From Bradyrhizobium sp. WBAH42 (GTDB lineage Bacteria > Pseudomonadota > Alphaproteobacteria > Rhizobiales > Xanthobacteraceae): a stretch of 64,000 bases of DNA. The stretch lies in contig NZ_CP036533.1 of NCBI RefSeq assembly GCF_024585265.1, positions 2,861,001 to 2,925,000 on the forward strand, read 5' to 3'. The notes under the pieces were generated by a model that worked only from the letters and a program-made list of their open reading frames with translations, searched no databases and was not told where the DNA came from. Every line of letters starts with the position of its first letter. The stretch's first letter is position 1. Shown here one piece after another: positions 63,201-64,000 of the stretch. Position numbers and translations under genes: made by a program.

Positions 63201-63568
63201 CAGATGTCGGCGAAGTCGAGACCGGGCTGGAAATCCTGGACGAATTGATCGCCGGGACGGGACAATCCGGCCAGCATTGGCTTGATGCCGAACTGCACCG
63301 TGTCCGCGGTAAACTCTTGTCACGCGAAAACCCTTCGGACGAATCCAGTGCCGAAGACGCTCTCAGGCGAGCGCTGGAGATCGCACGACATCAGCAGACC
63401 AGGACTTTCGAGCTGCGTAGCGCCCTTGAACTTGCACGCCTGTACAAGACAAATGGCCGAGCGGGTGCGCTATCCGAAGTGCTCGCGCCCGTGCTCGCTG
63501 AATTCGAGGCGGAGCATGGTCTTCCCGAATTCGCGGAAGCAAAAGCGCTGCTTGGGAATGGGCGTTAG
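60239..63568 (+). CDS. SAM-adenylate cyclase-AAA ATPase-TPR signalling protein
   Basis: About 1109 residues (ATG 60239; a GTG at 60230 is possible). Residues about 1-58 are a SAM domain (EWLDKLGLAQYAQRFAQNGI). A class III cyclase follows (about 75-245) with D83 (FCDLVGST) and D127 (VGDGILVYF), and the catalytic Asn/Arg in TPNLAARLQ. The adenine-recognition position, normally Lys in this family, appears to be Arg123. An AAA/STAND ATPase (about 265-600) has SGEAGIGKSRI and LLIICEDMHWAD. The rest is TPR-like helices. It is a cytosolic multi-domain sensor; the ligand is unknown. Confidence 0.88.
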   Translation: MQIAEWLDKLGLAQYAQRFAQNGIDIGVLPELMDEDFEKLGVLLGHRRKMLRAIADLDPAALIASPAPPQDAERRHLTVMFCDLVGSTALSARLDPEDMWEVIRAYRAACASVVGAYDGRIARFVGDGILVYFGYPRAHEDDAERAVRAGLDMIAAIRQLKTGTDERAELRIAIATGLVVVGDLISGDASEEHATIGDTPNLAARLQSLAEPGVVVVASSTRRLLGDLFSLRNLGRREVKGMADPIAVWAVEGATASESRFEAVRAARSIGFVGRKSEIEFILSRQREAWQGRGQIVLISGEAGIGKSRIVATLSESPSLGTHRRVRYQCSPYHTNSALHPFVAQLERAAGIRSHDTPDQKLDKLEAMLAIGTQQVARATPLIAALLSIPTGDHCPPLGLSPAQQRRQTFAALLDQLEGLARDQPLLIICEDMHWADATTLELFDLAVDRIRGLPILVLLTSRPEFEPSWSGLANVSLLRLDRLDRQDTRALVEQIVVGRQLPREMMEQIIDKTDGIPLFVEELTKMVLESGLLVEDAGRYRLNCPLPPLAIPATLQDSLMARLDRLAPVKEVAQIGAAIGRDFSYALLKTVAGRDDLTLGAALGQLEEAELLLRRGTPPEANYSFKHALVQEAAYESLLRSKRQVLHTRIGDVLREKFPVVAETEPEVLAHHFTEAGLSEIALEWWRKAGQQALKRSAYSEAIAHLGKAIAIADQLPDEPRRMMSRLHLQIAYGRALRGSLGHSAPETVAAWTRARQFAAGIDDPVELAPVHSGLFNACLTHGELAPMRELADAIRSAAERRPDSPVAAVVAHWTGGVTCWFAGGYSNARTHLERALAIYRAEPDPATFRASALDLPFVIMRFLALVLWPLGDIARARRLAAEAVGTPGEKRALSQANALVHRAVFDGVCGGMLQQTETILALGLARDHTMPLYVAAGTYLNGLAKWRAGDRMAGLADMRHGWTFLHENDCYLCEPFWGMHVALAIADVGEVETGLEILDELIAGTGQSGQHWLDAELHRVRGKLLSRENPSDESSAEDALRRALEIARHQQTRTFELRSALELARLYKTNGRAGALSEVLAPVLAEFEAEHGLPEFAEAKALLGNGR

Positions 63569-63600
63569 CCGCGCCGCCATTCGATCGGTACAAGCGCCGC

Positions 63601-63636
63601 GCCGACTTGAAGCCAGAATAGGTCGGCTTCTTGTTA
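63601..63636 (+). terminator. Candidate terminator after the SAM-cyclase gene
   Basis: GCCGAC (63601-63606) pairs with GTCGGC (63622-63627), followed by TTCTTGTTAT. A competing stem GAAGCC/GGCTTC overlaps it. About 33 bp downstream of the stop codon. Confidence 0.4.
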
Positions 63637-63809
63637 TCGATCCCGAGCCGTAGTTCTCCGGTTTTGACACGTCTTAACCTGTTGTGGTGAAAGCTAGATA
63701 TGCTTCTCTTGGTTGCGAGGAGGAGTCTGCTGCTGCGGCGGCCACGCGGCGATTGGCTTGCCTTCGCAGGGGCAGGCGGAGCGACCAAAGCCCATTTGGA
63801 GATCCAGTC

Positions 63810-64000
63810 GTGGTTCGCTTGCATGTCGAACGTTTCATTCGCAGCCGGATCGCTCGGCGGTCCCTGGCACTCGGGATCATCGCTCTCAGCGGATGGGCCC
63901 TGCTGCCGTATGTGACTTACCGAATCGCCCCCTCCGCCTATGTCAATGCCGAGCTCATGCGGGTGACTGCGCCGATGGCGGGTCAGCTCTCGTCAGATCT
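63810..64000 (+). CDS. Partial HlyD-like membrane fusion protein (truncated by window end)
   Basis: The 5' part of a gene, 63 codons visible. The GTG start at 63810 has GGAG eight bases upstream. A basic N terminus (RLHVERFIRSRIARRS) precedes a transmembrane helix (LALGIIALSGWALLPYV), then YRIAPSAYVNAELMRVTAPM, MAGQLSSD, typical of HlyD/EmrA-type adaptors. The domain is cut off at the window edge, so the family call is tentative. Further upstream GTGs in the same frame exist. Confidence 0.6.
   Translation, partial: MVRLHVERFIRSRIARRSLALGIIALSGWALLPYVTYRIAPSAYVNAELMRVTAPMAGQLSSD

Overview
This window looks like a chromosomal segment of a Bradyrhizobium, close to the B. japonicum / B. diazoefficiens group. 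The evidence is high GC content, a D-tartrate dehydratase matching the characterised B. japonicum TarD at every catalytic position, a DUF6894 gene, rhizobial-style class III cyclases, and many dispersed palindromic repeats of the kind common in this genus. I see no rRNA, tRNA, CRISPR array, insertion sequence or prophage. Nearly all the DNA is intact housekeeping or accessory metabolism.

Layout. (1) 61-7541, minus strand: a six-gene oxidative pentose phosphate operon (tal-pgi fusion, gnd, zwf, pgl, gntK, HAD phosphatase). (2) 7869-13576, plus strand: a small membrane protein, then the stress operon prkA-yeaH-spoVR behind a textbook EcfG general-stress promoter. (3) 13779-16581, minus strand: an autoregulated-looking ArsR/SRPBCC/membrane/DUF1801 operon and an exported DsrE-like protein with a second exported protein. 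(4) 16884-18960, plus strand: a membrane adenylate cyclase with an extracytoplasmic sulfatase-modifying-factor-like domain, and a DUF4399 protein. (5) 18961-23819, minus strand: a 2-oxoacid:ferredoxin oxidoreductase (KorAB type) with a GltD-like flavoprotein fused to a ferredoxin. (6) 24176-29259, minus strand: a complete pqqABCDE operon with the 26-residue pqqA, followed by an overlapping prolyl aminopeptidase. (7) 29520-38060: DUF6894, amidase, glutathione peroxidase, DUF3297, tarD, a GIY-YIG nuclease, malonyl-CoA decarboxylase and an AraC/MFS pair, interspersed with seven of the ten copies of one repeat family. (8) 38232-42587, minus strand: an RND efflux pump and adaptor. (9) 42761-48217: an epimerase, an exported lysozyme-fold candidate, and a flavin monooxygenase and cupin gene facing an AraC regulator. 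(10) 48226-58976: a hybrid histidine kinase, then an XRE-cupin regulator divergent from a peptide-type ABC transporter operon that includes a DAO-type oxidase and a GhrA-type reductase. (11) 59421-64000: a small membrane protein, a SAM-cyclase-ATPase-TPR signalling protein, and the start of an HlyD-like gene cut by the window end.

Two repeat families run through the window. Family B is a long palindrome with ten copies in two size classes, 85 and 115 bp. Family A is an approximately 120-bp element with strong terminal hairpins, with two full copies and one partial copy. One GIY-YIG nuclease gene sits between two same-orientation 115-bp B copies, which is the most suggestive candidate for an undescribed mobile arrangement here.
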